A stretch of 61,828 nucleotides of DNA, from the NCBI GenBank assembly GCA_023401925.1, contig JAEXDA010000045.1:1-61828 (forward strand). Direction: 5' to 3'. Positions 26,488 to 34,172 of this stretch are shown one piece after another. The notes beneath the pieces were generated by a model, which worked only from the letters and a program-made list of their open reading frames with translations, was not told where the DNA came from and did no database searches. The position numbers and the translations under genes were made by a program. The stretch comes from Bacillota bacterium. GTDB lineage: Bacteria; Bacillota; UBA4882; UBA8346. Position 1 is the stretch's first letter. Each line of letters begins with the position of its first letter.

Positions 26488-27162
26488 CTATTCCCAATAA
26501 GGCCTATCATAGCGTCTTTCAAAACTTCCATGTTTTTTGAGTTCCTTGTTAAACATGAAATTGAGTAGACCGGTTACCTGTAACAACCATAATAAAGGCA
26601 ATAAGTACCACGGGATTGCTTCCATGCCCCGTAATTTTTGCAGGCACTCACCATCCAGTTTCCCGGATTGGCCGTAAATCGATCCCAATTGATAAAATTG
26701 GTGAAACAGTTTTTCGGTGGCTTTGGCCGGCATATCTTGGATCCCCTCGGAACCGCCTTTCACTATCACGCCCGGGCAATCATAGTTTAACCGCTTGGCA
26801 AGTTTCAGCAGATACCTTGAAATCAGGGCCGAATGTTTGGCCTCCGGAAATCCGGAATGGACTAAAAAGAACAAATGTTTTCGGGGGCCCGTTTCGCTGG
26901 AAACGGGGCGATGCGTTTTCAGTTCATCCAAAAACGCTTTCACAATGCCCGGCATGGCGTCGGTATAGAGAGGAAAAGCCAAAAATACGGCATCGGCCTG
27001 AAAAAATAATTCTGCATATCGTGGATGTTCGTTTAAATCTTTTAAGTAATAAATTTCAAAAGTCCCGCCGGTTGTTTCAAAACCCTGCAGAAACTTATCC
27101 AATAAAATCCGGCTATTCCCTTTTTCCCGGCGGGGAGAGCCATTAAAGACTACTAATTTCAT
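26488..27162 (-). CDS. Flavodoxin-fold NAD(P)H oxidoreductase
   Basis: A 224-aa NADPH-dependent FMN reductase/flavodoxin-fold protein. The phosphate-binding loop FNGSPRREKGNS at the N-terminus and VFLAFPLYTDAMPGIVKAFLD in the middle define the FMN site. The C-terminus carries a hydrophobic stretch (about 185-205, YLLPLLWLLQVTGLLNF), so it may touch the membrane. It overlaps the preceding gene by 20 nt. Last gene of a four-gene flavin/iron-sulphur operon. Confidence 0.82.
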   Translation of the reverse strand: MKLVVFNGSPRREKGNSRILLDKFLQGFETTGGTFEIYYLKDLNEHPRYAELFFQADAVFLAFPLYTDAMPGIVKAFLDELKTHRPVSSETGPRKHLFFLVHSGFPEAKHSALISRYLLKLAKRLNYDCPGVIVKGGSEGIQDMPAKATEKLFHQFYQLGSIYGQSGKLDGECLQKLRGMEAIPWYLLPLLWLLQVTGLLNFMFNKELKKHGSFERRYDRPYWE

Positions 27163-27715
27163 GGAGAACCTCCTCTGGACTTTTTTCGGTGGTTTCGGAG
27201 AAAACGAGCCGGGTGCGCATATTCAATGATAAACGTTTCATCATACCATAGGTAAGTTCCAGATCGTCCCCATCCGTATCCGCTTCTTTTTCCACCATAA
27301 CTCCGAGTAAAGGCATTTTCGGGTAACGCAGAAAATGATGACATTCCTTTTTATAAATCCCGATATAGGGTAAAACCAGCGGAATAGTTCGATCGAGCGT
27401 TTTCTTAAGCAGGTGATGGAGAAAACCAAGGCTGAGTGGAGCCGCGTATATCACCAAATCGCTCTTTAGCATTTCCCGTAAAACCAGTTCCATATCATCC
27501 TGAAAGACACATCGTCCGGGTGTTTTCAACCAGCAGCTAAAACAACCGGTGCAATAATGAATCTTCAAATCGGCAAGGGACAAACTTTTAACTTCAAATT
27601 TTCTTTCACGCAGAGACTCGGTCAACCGGTTCAGATAGTCTCCCAAAGGGCTTGAAATCTCTGAAACGTTTGAGGTACTTACTGGGTTTCCGTTTATAAT
27701 AAGTACTTTCATCAT
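27143..27715 (-). CDS. Flavodoxin-fold FMN/iron-sulphur flavoprotein
   Basis: A 190-aa NADPH-dependent FMN reductase-family protein. INGNPVSTSNVSEIS is the FMN phosphate loop; YCTGCFSCWLKTPGRCVFQD is the CxxCxxC...C pattern of iron-sulphur flavoproteins; LVIYAAPLSLGFLHHLLK follows. Probably moves electrons between a ferredoxin and an unknown acceptor. Starts 16 nt after the EFR1 gene and overlaps the next one. Confidence 0.82.
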   Translation of the reverse strand: MMKVLIINGNPVSTSNVSEISSPLGDYLNRLTESLRERKFEVKSLSLADLKIHYCTGCFSCWLKTPGRCVFQDDMELVLREMLKSDLVIYAAPLSLGFLHHLLKKTLDRTIPLVLPYIGIYKKECHHFLRYPKMPLLGVMVEKEADTDGDDLELTYGMMKRLSLNMRTRLVFSETTEKSPEEVLHEISSL

Positions 27716-27730
27716 AGACCTCCGTTCTTT

Positions 27731-28567
27731 TTAACTCCGCTGTTTTTGTCCGGCAATCTTTGCAAAGTCGGCGCAGGGATGATGGTACCTGCCGCGTTCC
27801 GGGGTCTTAGTTCCCCGGATTTGAACGGCTTGGAGGGGACAATAATTCATACAGGCAAAACAAAACAAGCAGCGGATATCTTCCCTCCACACCGGCTTGC
27901 CGTTTTCCATCCTGATTTTCTCCGCCAGGCAGACTTTTTGACAAATCCCACAGCCGGCACATTTCGGATCACTGTGGAACTTTTTCTCTTGGCCCATATA
28001 ACGGGTTTTTTGAACTATCCACTTGATAAAAGGAAATAAAACGTTTTCCCGGAAAAACGCTTTGGGTTCGTCTCTCTGAAAGTTCTTTTGATGATGGCTT
28101 ATGGTATCCTCAATGGTATCCAGTCTTCGCTCCATATCAGCTTCATACCTGGCTAGTGATTCCTCGGTTTCGGGTTGGTATGCCGGTAATAGCATATAAT
28201 TACTCGGCATGTCGATGAAAAAGGAAGCATCCAACGCTTTCCCTTTTTTACGAAGCATATTATCCAGTTCTTTAAAAACTCGGCACGGGGAACCGCCCCG
28301 GGTAGCGATTGCAAAGATATAGGAAGCCGACTGCAAATCAACCCGTTTCAAAAATTCTTGAACCGGAAAAGGCAAACCGAAAGCATGTAACGGAAAAATC
28401 AGACCCATTATCTCAGCGGAACTTGCAATGCGATCCCGCTTCAAAGCGCTGATCATCGGGACCAATGCGGCTTCCGGGAACCGCTTTTGAAGTTCCTCCG
28501 CCGCATGAAGGGAATTTCCGGTTCCGGAAAAATAATAAATTTGCATATTCATGTTTCTCTCTGCCAT
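27731..28567 (-). CDS. EFR1 family flavodoxin-ferredoxin fusion
   Basis: A 278-aa protein joining a flavodoxin domain (IYYFSGTGNSLHAAEEL at the N-terminus) to a C-terminal pair of 4Fe-4S clusters (CAGCGICQKVC and CLFCFACMNYCP), the EFR1 layout. It shuttles electrons within one chain from FMN to Fe-S. GGAGG lies 6 nt before the ATG. The final Cys ligand of each cluster is present (C..CP patterns). Confidence 0.9.
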   Translation of the reverse strand: MAERNMNMQIYYFSGTGNSLHAAEELQKRFPEAALVPMISALKRDRIASSAEIMGLIFPLHAFGLPFPVQEFLKRVDLQSASYIFAIATRGGSPCRVFKELDNMLRKKGKALDASFFIDMPSNYMLLPAYQPETEESLARYEADMERRLDTIEDTISHHQKNFQRDEPKAFFRENVLFPFIKWIVQKTRYMGQEKKFHSDPKCAGCGICQKVCLAEKIRMENGKPVWREDIRCLFCFACMNYCPLQAVQIRGTKTPERGRYHHPCADFAKIAGQKQRS

Positions 28568-28580
28568 ACTTTACCTCCAT

Positions 28581-29357
28581 TCAATTTAGATTTTGAACAT
28601 TTAAAAAGCCCATCATCTCTTTACCTGATTCCTGGTATTGCAGGAAATGATGTCCATTTATATTTAACGTTATATGTTTGATTTTATTGCCAGGGTTATC
28701 TTTTAAGAATGCGCACATTGCCTTGCTGGGCCAAAAATGGTCTGTTTCAGCGGAAAGTAATAATAGGCTTCCCTTAAAATGGTCCAAGTGAATCAAGGCC
28801 TGCTGATTTTGATTGCATTGAATGGATTTTTCATAGCAAGGCAAATATTCTTGCCCCCGGATGCCGCTGATTATTTTCCTGTTGTAACGAAATCTTACAA
28901 AAGGAAGGTCTTTACCTTTAAAAGTCCAACTGGATCGAGGAAACAAAATACTTTTCAGCCCATCGGGTATTCCTTGCCATACATAACAACTGGGAACACA
29001 GGCAATTGCAATACCGGGATGAATGTATTGCGAGATCAGCAATAAAACCAATTCACCCCCTTTAGAACTGCCGATCATAAGTACTTGATCATCACCCAGT
29101 CCCAATTTGCTTTTAAAATAATCTACCGCATGAATAAAATATTCCAGGGGAATTCTTTGGAGGTGTTCGGGTAAGTCCCCGATGCCAAAATAGGCAAGCA
29201 CCAGCACATGGAAATTGGCCTGGAAATATTCCAGCAAAGCTTTTGAAATTGTAGGGATACCGGCAACGCTTCCGCCAATCACTACCAAGAGAGGTTTGTC
29301 TTTGTGCTCATTTTCATAAAAATCGCCATACAGTTCCCTGGTTCGATATTCTTTCAT
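28581..29357 (-). CDS. Alpha/beta hydrolase (BAAT-like acyl-CoA thioester hydrolase)
   Basis: A 258-aa alpha/beta hydrolase. The nucleophile elbow is GSSKGGEL (Ser in G-S-S-K-G, the BAAT/acyl-CoA thioesterase C-terminal type); downstream LLLSAETDHFWPS provides the acid and the NGHHF region the His. It is the first gene of the flavodoxin operon. The start is placed at 29357, 7 nt after TAGGAG; an ATG at 29378 lies before that site. Substrate unknown. Confidence 0.8.
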   Translation of the reverse strand: MKEYRTRELYGDFYENEHKDKPLLVVIGGSVAGIPTISKALLEYFQANFHVLVLAYFGIGDLPEHLQRIPLEYFIHAVDYFKSKLGLGDDQVLMIGSSKGGELVLLLISQYIHPGIAIACVPSCYVWQGIPDGLKSILFPRSSWTFKGKDLPFVRFRYNRKIISGIRGQEYLPCYEKSIQCNQNQQALIHLDHFKGSLLLLSAETDHFWPSKAMCAFLKDNPGNKIKHITLNINGHHFLQYQESGKEMMGFLNVQNLN

Positions 29358-29387
29358 TATCGTTCTCCTATCTGCCACAAATTAACA

Positions 29388-29401
29388 TGAGTAATTACTC
29401 A
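29388..29401. promoter_or_regulatory. TetR operator 1
   Basis: TGAGTAATTACTCA is a perfect 14-bp palindrome directly downstream of the minus-strand -10 box, where a bound repressor would block the hydrolase/flavodoxin operon. Confidence 0.75.
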
Positions 29402-29402
29402 C

Positions 29403-29431
29403 ATTATAATTGTGCCCGCTCCCAAAGTCAA
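29403..29431 (-). promoter_or_regulatory. Promoter of the hydrolase-flavodoxin operon
   Basis: TTGACT (29431-29426) and TATAAT (29408-29403) are 17 bp apart on the minus strand, a near-consensus sigma-A promoter sitting between the two operators. Confidence 0.8.
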
Positions 29432-29438
29432 TATAACA

Positions 29439-29452
29439 TGAGCAATTACTCA
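29439..29452. promoter_or_regulatory. TetR operator 2
   Basis: TGAGCAATTACTCA differs at one base from operator 1. It lies between the -35 boxes of the two divergent promoters. Confidence 0.7.
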
Positions 29453-29461
29453 TAAATTTTA

Positions 29462-29490
29462 TTGACAAAGAAAATAACCCTCTATAAAAT
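29462..29490 (+). promoter_or_regulatory. Promoter of the tetR gene
   Basis: TTGACA (29462-29467) and TAAAAT (29485-29490), spacing 17 bp; the ATG follows 20 bp later after AAGGGG. Confidence 0.7.
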
Positions 29491-29510
29491 AAAGACAAGG
29501 GGATGATTCA

Positions 29511-30125
29511 ATGGCAAACAATAAACAGGTGCGCGAACCGAAGCAATCCCGCAGCATCGGGATGAAGGAAAAAATATTGGAGGCAGCCTTTACGCTATTT
29601 TGTGATCAAGGTTATTACCAAACCACCACCAATGAAATAGCAAAAACCGCTGGCGTGTCCATCGGCAGTTTGTATTCCTACTTCAAAGATAAAGATGCCA
29701 TTTTTTTGGAAATCCTTCAGCGCTATCATCAACAATTCACCGCACTCCATGATGAATTGCTGGGCCGGCCCGAACTTTACCTGACCGACAAAAAGGCATG
29801 GCTTCGCAATTTGATGGAAAGCCTGATCACGCTTCACGAAACCCACAAAGGGCTCTACAAAGAAATGAATGTCCTGTATTACGCCAATCCGAATGTGGCC
29901 GCCATTATGGACAAGCATATGGAAGATTCCCGCCAAAGTACCGCCCGGTTTTTTCAGCTTTGGCAGGATGACATCAAAGTTAAAGATCGGGAAGCTGCCT
30001 CAATCATTGCATTTGAGCTGATATCATCCATTGTCGACCAAATCGTATTTGGAAAAAATGCGGTTGATAAAGACCGTATGATATCGACTACCGTGGAAGT
30101 CTTCATAAAATTTTGGGCGGACTGA
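29511..30125 (+). CDS. TetR-family regulator
   Basis: A 204-aa TetR/AcrR repressor. The helix-turn-helix is visible at about 36-55 (TTNEIAKTAGVSIGSLYSYF), preceded by ILEAAFTLFCDQGY. The C-terminal helical ligand domain is unassigned. Divergent from the hydrolase/EFR1/flavodoxin operon, with two near-identical palindromes between them, so it almost certainly controls that operon and possibly itself. Confidence 0.92.
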   Translation: MANNKQVREPKQSRSIGMKEKILEAAFTLFCDQGYYQTTTNEIAKTAGVSIGSLYSYFKDKDAIFLEILQRYHQQFTALHDELLGRPELYLTDKKAWLRNLMESLITLHETHKGLYKEMNVLYYANPNVAAIMDKHMEDSRQSTARFFQLWQDDIKVKDREAASIIAFELISSIVDQIVFGKNAVDKDRMISTTVEVFIKFWAD

Positions 30126-30156
30126 ACCCATTTTTATAAGTTTCAAGCACTGCCCC

Positions 30157-30957
30157 TTATCTTTTTTCAGCTTCAAAGTAGAATATCGACCTGCAATTCC
30201 CTTTGCGGCGGATCAGATAATGCCTTTCCAACCTTTCCAGAACTTCATCCTCACTCCAAAAGGGCGCTATAAAAGCCCCCTGCCGGGTATAGACTTGGCC
30301 AATCATGAAATCGGTAAACGGGCGTTGGCCGCGAATATAAAAGCAACCGATAAATTTGCCGCCTTTCTTCAATACGCGGGTAATTTCATTCCAGGCTGCT
30401 TCCTTATGGGGAAAAGCATGAAAACCGTTCATGGAAATTACCAAATCAATGCTGGCGTCTTGTACCGGAAGACCTCCCGCGTCTCCCCGTAGGTATTGGA
30501 TATTTTCCAGTCCGGCATCCTGAAACCGTTTTTGGGCCTGCAGCAGCATGGCCGGAGAATAATCCAGCGCCAAAATGGTAGCCTGAGGATATTTTCGGTA
30601 AAGTCCTGCTGTAAAGACCCCGGTCCCCACCGGTACATCAAGCAGAATCCCGGAAAAATTTGTGGGCATGAAATCCATCAAAGTTCGAATATAATCTTCA
30701 TCCCTGACGTTCCAAACGATTTTATTATAAAGGCGGCTTAAAAACGAAGCATTGGTTAAAAGGGAGTCATAATGGGTTGCTATGAGGTTATAAGCATCGA
30801 TGCTTTCACCGGTAGCATCCGGACAAAAATCGATTATTTGATTATGGATAGGATAGCTCACCTCCCCAAGCTCAGTCTTGATCCTGTTGCCTTGTTCCGA
30901 TAAGATAAGCCTCTTATGGGTTTTGGGGCAAATCAGCAGTTCCATTATTGACATCAT
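30157..30957 (-). CDS. Class I SAM-dependent methyltransferase with Trm112-like N-terminus
   Basis: A 266-aa protein. The N-terminal 40 residues resemble a Trm112/UPF0434 module (LLICPKTHKRLILSEQ, then YPIHNQIIDF) without a full Cys set. The methyltransferase core shows motif I LLDVPVGTGVFTAGL, motif II ILALDYSPAML, motif IV ASIDLVISMNGFHAF and an ubiE-type motif ITRVLKKGGKFIGCF. Convergent with the tetR gene before it. Its promoter lies at 31108-31136 and carries a palindrome, pointing to control by the facing TetR-like gene at 31403. Confidence 0.82.
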   Translation of the reverse strand: MMSIMELLICPKTHKRLILSEQGNRIKTELGEVSYPIHNQIIDFCPDATGESIDAYNLIATHYDSLLTNASFLSRLYNKIVWNVRDEDYIRTLMDFMPTNFSGILLDVPVGTGVFTAGLYRKYPQATILALDYSPAMLLQAQKRFQDAGLENIQYLRGDAGGLPVQDASIDLVISMNGFHAFPHKEAAWNEITRVLKKGGKFIGCFYIRGQRPFTDFMIGQVYTRQGAFIAPFWSEDEVLERLERHYLIRRKGNCRSIFYFEAEKR

Positions 30958-31008
30958 CCGTAATATTCTCCCCTTTCATTTTTGATCGATTACCTCATTG
31001 TCTTTGCG

Positions 31009-31065
31009 TCAATGAAGCAAGCAATTGAAAAACTTCATAGGCACTGGGTTTGTTTCTTGCTTCAT
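31009..31065 (-). CDS. Possible 18-aa leader peptide
   Basis: Between the minus-strand promoter and the methyltransferase, ATG at 31065 follows AGGAG by 9 nt and opens an 18-codon frame (MKQETNPVPMKFFNCLLH). Its ends coincide with an 11-bp inverted repeat (AATGAAGCAAG 31011-31021 / CTTGCTTCATT 31056-31066) that folds the whole ORF into a hairpin. It could be a translated leader or a gene relic. Confidence 0.3.
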   Translation of the reverse strand: MKQETNPVPMKFFNCLLH

Positions 31066-31086
31066 TTCATTCACGCTCCTAAAATA

Positions 31087-31100
31087 TGAACTCAAGTTCA
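31087..31100. promoter_or_regulatory. Palindromic operator near the methyltransferase promoter
   Basis: TGAACTCAAGTTCA (6-bp arms around CA) lies just downstream of the minus-strand -10 box, the classic place for a TetR-type operator. Confidence 0.55.
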
Positions 31101-31107
31101 CATTATT

Positions 31108-31136
31108 ATTGTATGGCTCGCCATGAAATTTGTCAA
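31108..31136 (-). promoter_or_regulatory. Promoter toward the methyltransferase
   Basis: TTGACA (31136-31131) and TACAAT (31113-31108) on the minus strand, spacing 17 bp. The -35 box is the outer end of the left arm of the 20-bp inverted repeat. Confidence 0.7.
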
Positions 31137-31174
31137 TCAAGAATGTGAAATAAATTTCACATTCTTGATTGACA
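31131..31174. repeat. Perfect 20-bp inverted repeat between divergent promoters
   Basis: Left arm 31131-31150 (TGTCAATCAAG...GTGAAA) and right arm 31155-31174 are perfect reverse complements around TAAA. Each outer end reads TTGACA outward and serves as the -35 box of a divergent promoter. The centre GTGAAATAAATTTCAC may be a regulator site. Confidence 0.85.
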
Positions 31175-31197
31175 GAATCTTCTTCCAATCATACAAT
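31169..31197 (+). promoter_or_regulatory. Promoter toward the tetR gene at 31403
   Basis: TTGACA (31169-31174) and TACAAT (31192-31197), spacing 17 bp, matching the minus-strand promoter box for box. It is separated from its gene by the inserted element at 31207-31384. Confidence 0.7.
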
Positions 31198-31395
31198 CAT
31201 AAGGGGCACTGACTCGTCAAAGTCCTAGTATTTTAAAATACAGACATAACTTTAACAAACCGAAAAAACCATTCTCCCGCAAAGGCGCCAAGACACGGAG
31301 AAAAACAAGAGCAAGACGTCAATATCTCTCCTAACTCTGCGTCTCTGCGCGAGTAAATGTTTTTAATAACTTTGACGTTGCCCTATCATAAGGGG
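31196..31395. mobile_element. MITE-like insertion with 11-bp direct repeats
   Basis: ATCATAAGGGG occurs at 31196-31206 and again at 31385-31395, flanking 178 bp. Inside, CGTCAAAGT (31215-31223) and ACTTTGACG (31369-31377) form terminal inverted repeats; the interior has a second, imperfect inverted pair (CCGCAAAGGCGCCAAGACACGGAG versus CTCTGCGTCTCTGCGCGAG region). There is no ORF. The pattern fits a non-autonomous element and its target duplication. It places the promoter about 200 bp from the tetR ATG; the AAGGGG of the right repeat acts as ribosome-binding site. Confidence 0.6.
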
Positions 31396-31402
31396 TGAAT
31401 GA

Positions 31403-32062
31403 ATGGGAGCAAACCGTAGCAAGTCGAGGATACCGAAGCAACAACGAAGTATCCAAACCAAACGGCAAATCATCGAGGCAGCCATGAAACTCTTCGCGCA
31501 AAAGGGGTATCACGGCACCAACTCTAAAGAAATCGCCAGGGAGGCGGGAGTGGCCACCGGTTGTTTTTATGCCTATTTCTCGGATAAAAAAGAGGTTTTT
31601 ATGGCTGCATTGGAATTATATTTTGATCGATTTCTTAACATTACCCAAACCCACATTGCTACATTAGCCTTTGAAAAGACTACCGTCAAAATTTTTTGTA
31701 AAGAATTGATCCAGAGTTTCATCGAAGCCCATGACGTTTTTACCAACTTCAATGCTGAGCTGACCTCCATGTATTATACCGATCCGGATATTCAAAAAAT
31801 GATCGCCGAGTATGACAAAACCAGCATCGGCCATATTGTGGAATATTTAATGACTGTCCGGGCCGATTTACGGGTCTCCAATCTCGAAGCAGCCGCGAAA
31901 ATCGTCTATTATTCTTTTCATAGCGTGATGGATCAAATTGTATTTTCGGAAAAGGAAAATGCGGCAATACTCAGTGATGAATTAGCCGATATGGTTGAGA
32001 GGTATCTCTTGGGCGATAGCTTCAACCATGGCCTGTCAGTCCATGGAGAACCGCCATTGTAA
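31403..32062 (+). CDS. TetR-family regulator
   Basis: A 219-aa TetR/AcrR protein with the HTH at about 38-57 (NSKEIAREAGVATGCFYAYF) after IIEAAMKLFAQKGYHG. Related in layout to the 29511 regulator. AAGGGG lies 7 nt before the ATG. It faces away from the methyltransferase gene across a palindrome-rich region and probably regulates it and itself. Confidence 0.9.
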   Translation: MGANRSKSRIPKQQRSIQTKRQIIEAAMKLFAQKGYHGTNSKEIAREAGVATGCFYAYFSDKKEVFMAALELYFDRFLNITQTHIATLAFEKTTVKIFCKELIQSFIEAHDVFTNFNAELTSMYYTDPDIQKMIAEYDKTSIGHIVEYLMTVRADLRVSNLEAAAKIVYYSFHSVMDQIVFSEKENAAILSDELADMVERYLLGDSFNHGLSVHGEPPL

Positions 32063-32153
32063 TTGGGACGATGGAGTTGATTATTAACGGAAACCCATGG
32101 ATGATCGGTTTATTTTCCCTTTTTTGCCGGTAACGGTTTGACAATCCTCGCCT

Positions 32154-34052
32154 CTATTTTGCGACATCAAAATAATCGATAATCCCTTGATAGATACCCA
32201 TAGCCGCATTATCCTTAAACTCAGCGGTTTTCATGGTACTCTCTTCCAAAAAATTCGATAAAAATCCTACTTCTACCAAAATACCGGGCATTTGGGCTTC
32301 CCGTATCACTACAAAATTGTCTTGTTTGACTCCCAGCCCGAGAAATCCGGTTTGCCGCGTAATTTCACTAAAAACATCTTGCGCTAATAAGCGCGACGAT
32401 TGATACTGCGGATAATGAAACACCTCGATGCCGTGGACGCTTAGATCGGGATGATTGTTGGTATGGACGCTGATGAAAAGATCGGCGGAAAAATAATTAG
32501 CCAGATAAGGACGTTCATATAGGCCAACGAAATAATCGTCGTCCCGGGTTAAAATAACCGCCGCCCCCTCCTCTTCCAGTAAGTTCTTTAACCGCATGGC
32601 GATTTCCAAATTCAAGTCTTTTTCCCTCATTTGCCGGCCCACTGCTCCATTATCAATTCCACCGTGCCCCGGATCAATGACAATCGTTTTATGAAGGATG
32701 GGAGAGCGCTTAAAGTACACCACCAACCGGTCCCGGTTTTCTGAATATCCTATCTTATAGGTGACAGAGCGGTTTAAATTGATTTCCAATTGAAAAGTCA
32801 TTGGATTGGGATATGTCACCATGATTTCATCAACAAACTCATCATTTGAGGTCGCCAAATTAACACTGCTTATCACTCTGGCATTATCAAACTTGATGAC
32901 CAGTTTACGGGGTGATGGCTCCTGCATAATGGCGCCAAACAATTCATCGTTTCCGATAATATGCAATTCACCGCCATCCCTTGTACTTACCCATTTGATT
33001 TGTTGAATGGTTTGAGCTTTTCGCACTTCCAGCAAATTAGGGTTGTCCCCATGTCGAAATACATAATAGGCGGATAGATCCGGCCTCTCCAATGTCATTC
33101 GCACCGTGTCCTGATTGGTTTGCCATAGTCGAACTTCGGAAGAGCGCTTTTCATCGTTATCAATCAAGTTAACATCTCCCGCTAAAGTGGCTCCAATAAA
33201 ATCGATAATTAATTGATGATTACTTTTTTGGACTTGATATTGGGCCGGCGCGGAACTGGTTATTACAATTTTATCGTCATCATTCTGGGGCAAAACGTTA
33301 ACTTTTTTTAGGATGTAATTGAAAACAAGCATGATCCGATGAGGATGATCGGGTTGGGAAATCAATTGGTACCCGATGGTTTGATTCAAATCGAAGGCTA
33401 TTTTTAAACCCTCCGGATCTTCCTTGGTAAAATGAACTCCCGTAATCATCGTAAAAGGGGAAATATCGACACGTTCATTCATACTAAAATGTGCGGCCAC
33501 ACTGTGTAAAGTAAGAACCAACTGATTGGGGCGACTAAGGCCGGCATCGATTTTTAAATCTTGAGTGCCCTCCAATAAAAACGCCGGGCGACCTTGATAC
33601 GTTGTGAGCTCAACCCCCAAAAAATAATTTTGGCTCCATTTCAATATGAGTTGTTGTTGATTTTGACTCACGATCCTCAACCCAAGTTTGGATAAAAACT
33701 CCACCGGCAACCAAAATTGCCTGTCTTTTTCAAATGGAGCATTACCTAATTGCTGTTTCCGTCCATCCAGATAATAGGTGGAACGATTGGCATAAAATTT
33801 AATATTCGTCTTCCCGAATTTTAAAAAAAGATCATGCGCTTCAATATTCCAGGCAACAATGATGTTTAAATACCGGCTTAAAAAAGGGAGGTTGATATAA
33901 TAATCGCCGTTTTCATAAATAACCATCACTTGAGAATCCAGCGGATGACCCTCAAAAATAACCTCAGATGGATGATTTGAGGCCGCAAAACTCTGTTGGG
34001 CCGATATCATCAATAAAATGATTATCAGAAGTATCCAGTTTCGTCGTTGCAC
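32154..34052 (-). CDS. N-acetylmuramoyl-L-alanine amidase with AMIN-like N-terminal region
   Basis: A 632-aa exported cell-wall hydrolase. After a signal peptide (about 1-23, ending SFAA) comes a copper-amine-oxidase-N-like domain (INLPFLSRYLNIIVAW; WLPVEFLSKLGL), then about 250 residues of AMIN-like beta repeats that should target the envelope. The Amidase_3 domain (about 455-632) has zinc-ligand motifs IDPGHGGIDNGA, a Glu in REKDLNLEIA and ISVHTNNH, and the catalytic Glu in GILVEVGFLSN. It cleaves the bond between MurNAc and the stem peptide. Transcribed with or just after the M16 pair (120-bp gap). Confidence 0.92.
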   Translation of the reverse strand: MQRRNWILLIIILLMISAQQSFAASNHPSEVIFEGHPLDSQVMVIYENGDYYINLPFLSRYLNIIVAWNIEAHDLFLKFGKTNIKFYANRSTYYLDGRKQQLGNAPFEKDRQFWLPVEFLSKLGLRIVSQNQQQLILKWSQNYFLGVELTTYQGRPAFLLEGTQDLKIDAGLSRPNQLVLTLHSVAAHFSMNERVDISPFTMITGVHFTKEDPEGLKIAFDLNQTIGYQLISQPDHPHRIMLVFNYILKKVNVLPQNDDDKIVITSSAPAQYQVQKSNHQLIIDFIGATLAGDVNLIDNDEKRSSEVRLWQTNQDTVRMTLERPDLSAYYVFRHGDNPNLLEVRKAQTIQQIKWVSTRDGGELHIIGNDELFGAIMQEPSPRKLVIKFDNARVISSVNLATSNDEFVDEIMVTYPNPMTFQLEINLNRSVTYKIGYSENRDRLVVYFKRSPILHKTIVIDPGHGGIDNGAVGRQMREKDLNLEIAMRLKNLLEEEGAAVILTRDDDYFVGLYERPYLANYFSADLFISVHTNNHPDLSVHGIEVFHYPQYQSSRLLAQDVFSEITRQTGFLGLGVKQDNFVVIREAQMPGILVEVGFLSNFLEESTMKTAEFKDNAAMGIYQGIIDYFDVAK

Positions 34053-34172
34053 TTTAAAAATACCACCTTAACTGTAAATACGTGCCGCTCATAAGGCAAG
34101 ATCCGGTTCACTCGTGTCCGCCCTTCAACGCCCGGTTATTCCTTCAGAAAAGCTCCAATGGAAACAAACTGC

